Below, one piece after another: positions 33,709 to 34,972 of a DNA stretch of 34,972 nt. The stretch comes from Acidimicrobiaceae bacterium (lineage in GTDB: Bacteria; Actinomycetota; Acidimicrobiia; Acidimicrobiales; RAAP-2). The notes beneath the pieces are model-generated. The model was not told the DNA's origin, searched no databases, and was given only the letters and a program-made list of their open reading frames with translations. Made by a program: the position numbers and the translations under genes. The stretch is from positions 1-34,972 of the forward strand of contig PLEI01000076.1 of the NCBI GenBank assembly GCA_003136415.1, given 5' to 3'. Each line of letters begins with the position of its first letter. Position 1 is the stretch's first letter.

Positions 33709-34529
33709 CGGTGAATAATACCCCTCTTAGCGTAGAGACGAGCGTCGGCAATCCTGGTGAGCTCCGTTGGATCGGTCGAGTCACGCGGCGACGTGGCCGT
33801 CCCTGTGGTGAATTCAATAGTCTCGCCCGCCTTGGCGACGTTGTCGCGCAAGCGTTCCACGAAGCCCATGGCTTCGTGTCCTTCAGCGTTGTTCAAGATG
33901 ACGGCGAACTCGTCGCCCCCGATGCGTGCGACCAAGTCGCCCTGGCGTACCGAGAGGCGCAGCGCGAAACCGAAGTGGCGCAGCAAGCGGTCGCCAACGT
34001 CGTGTCCCGAGCGGTCGTTGACGCCCTTGAAGTCCTTGAGGTCGATCATCACCAGCGTGAACGCCCAGCCGTAACGCGCGGAGCGCACGGTCGAGTTGGC
34101 GAGGGCGATGTCGAAGGTCCGGCGATTCGCGATGGTGGTCAGAGCATCGTGGGCGGCCGCGAAGCGCGCCAGGTGCAGCGAGAGGGCGAGTTGACACGCC
34201 GTGCGCACCGCGTCGAGTTCCACTTGGGGCACGATGTCGGGCTCACAGTAGACGCCCGGGGCCGACGAGAGGCGTCCCGCGCGGTCCGCGTGGACGGCGG
34301 CTCCGCCGAGGCGGAACTCCTGAGCGGTGAGCGACCCGTGCTCGAGAACCACGACGACATCGTCCAATTCATAGCGCTTGGCGAGTTGCTCCAACACCGA
34401 ATAGATGAAACCGATCCCCAATTCGTTCGTCGCCAATTCGTCGATCATGGTCTGGAACAACCACGGCTCGTAATTCGCGTCCAGGGGAGATTGGGGCACC
34501 TCGGCGAGGCTCAAGTCGTTATTCAGCAT
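33705..34529 (-). CDS. GGDEF-domain diguanylate cyclase
   Basis: Protein of 274 aa that probably makes cyclic-di-GMP from GTP. The first ~120 residues form a soluble sensory segment with weak GAF-like character. The GGDEF domain follows: ALTTIANRRTFD, FTLVMIDLKDFKGVND, GHDVGDRLLRHF, then ARIGGDEFAVIL at about 204-208. The inhibitory I-site RxxD is present (R195-D198, five residues before GGDEF), so product feedback is expected. The chosen ATG 34529 overlaps the stop of the upstream EAL gene by 1 nt; the longer track ORF (34667) reads antisense through the EAL C-terminus. Confidence 0.88.
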   Translation of the reverse strand: MLNNDLSLAEVPQSPLDANYEPWLFQTMIDELATNELGIGFIYSVLEQLAKRYELDDVVVVLEHGSLTAQEFRLGGAAVHADRAGRLSSAPGVYCEPDIVPQVELDAVRTACQLALSLHLARFAAAHDALTTIANRRTFDIALANSTVRSARYGWAFTLVMIDLKDFKGVNDRSGHDVGDRLLRHFGFALRLSVRQGDLVARIGGDEFAVILNNAEGHEAMGFVERLRDNVAKAGETIEFTTGTATSPRDSTDPTELTRIADARLYAKRGIIHR

Positions 34530-34972
34530 TAGCCGTGGACCACGTGATTGGTGAGGCTCTGCTGGCTGCGAAGCGACTCGATGGGAATCGAACCAGCGCG
34601 CAGAATCCGCTCCAAGTCCTTGGCCGGCACCGGCCGCGAAATCAGGTAGCCCTGACCGCGCTGGCATCCCAGGTCCACCAACTTGTCGGCGATTTCCTTG
34701 GTCTCGATGCCCTCGGCAACTACTTTGAGGCTCAAGGCGCTACCCAGTCGAATAATGGAATCGACGATCGCGCGGTCGTAGATGTCGTGAGTAATGCCCT
34801 GGACGAAGCTGAGGTCGAGCTTCAGGACGTTCACCGGGAGGTTCTTGAGCTCGGTCATCGACGCGAATCCGGTACCGAAATCGTCGAGGGCGACTTCCAC
34901 GCCGAGCGACTGGAAGCCGAGCAGGATCTTGACGGTCTTTTCGGGCTTGTCGAGGACGGTGTACTCGGTGAT
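34529..34972 (-). CDS. EAL-domain protein, C-terminal part (runs off the window)
   Basis: Only the last 147 codons are in the window; the frame stays open to 34972. ITEYTVLDKPEKTVKILLGF, ALDDFGTGFASMTELKNLPVNVLKLD, VVAEGIETKEIADKLVDLGC and QGYLISRPVP match the distal half of an EAL phosphodiesterase, including the DDFGTG metal/loop-6 region and EGIET. The N-terminal EAL motif itself is outside, so activity cannot be judged. It precedes and overlaps the GGDEF gene, an unusual split of two domains often fused in one protein. Confidence 0.88.
   Translation of the reverse strand: MTEYTVLDKPEKTVKILLGFQSLGVEVALDDFGTGFASMTELKNLPVNVLKLDLSFVQGITHDIYDRAIVDSIIRLGSALSLKVVAEGIETKEIADKLVDLGCQRGQGYLISRPVPAKDLERILRAGSIPIESLRSQQSLTNHVVHG

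Noticed and set aside
33600-34532. 310-aa plus-strand ORF opposite the GGDEF gene
   Set aside because: Antisense shadow; the opposite frame has GGDEF, I-site and helix motifs in order.

Overview
The window is high-GC bacterial DNA with frequent GTG starts and many 1-8 nt gene overlaps. The gene content points to an uncharacterised actinobacterium, plausibly of the Acidimicrobiia: a DUF3039 protein, an actinobacterial-type ArsR/ACR3/ArsC set, CaiB and acyl-CoA dehydrogenase genes, and a class A RNase P RNA. The lineage is an inference from gene content, not from a marker alignment.

Layout. (1) 1-4.6 kb, + strand: the 3' end of a branched-chain amino acid type ABC transporter (broken LivG, LivF, substrate-binding protein), a strong hairpin, a CaiB/BaiF CoA-transferase and a crotonase-family protein. 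Together these look like an uptake-plus-CoA-activation locus. (2) 4.7-9.5 kb, - strand: a CDF-like transporter with altered metal-site residues, a large secreted multidomain protein (EXORDIUM-like region, two Listeria-type repeats, Fn3, Ig-like), and a PadR regulator translationally coupled to a membrane protein, with a clear dyad at the padR start. (3) 9.6-12.3 kb: a serine beta-lactamase-like hydrolase, a pirin and a GNAT acetyltransferase. (4) 12.3-14.4 kb: a complete arsenic resistance locus, arsR divergent from acr3-arsC, with a readable promoter/operator region, followed by a truncated alpha/beta-hydrolase remnant. (5) 14.9-16.6 kb: an IclR regulator overlapping a zinc-dependent polyol/threonine-type dehydrogenase. 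(6) 16.7-21.9 kb: an accessory-looking region with three related polytopic membrane genes that share an HP(E/Q)D motif and a distal FE...YY motif. One of them is a pseudogene broken by three in-frame stop codons. The region also has two gene-poor stretches. (7) 22-30.7 kb: mostly housekeeping genes: YaaA, a small HicA-like protein, a TrmA/RumA-type RNA methyltransferase, a GATase1 protein, DUF3039, a tiny zinc-site protein, a stand-alone Lrp/AsnC ligand domain, an acyl-CoA dehydrogenase, and an overlapping string xseA-xseB-MBL hydrolase-FAD reductase. (8) 30.8-31.2 kb: RNase P RNA with its own promoter. (9) 31.3-32.7 kb: a BNR beta-propeller protein translationally coupled to a MoaD/ThiS-like protein ending in Gly-Gly. 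(10) 32.7-35 kb, - strand: a probable dead secreted-protein gene, then an EAL-GGDEF-hypothetical operon that runs off the window edge.

The best candidates for new biology are the propeller plus ubiquitin-like pair, the HPxD membrane family with its nonsense-only pseudogene, and the conserved hypothetical protein coupled to the cyclic-di-GMP genes. All functional calls come from reading motifs by eye; no database search was run.
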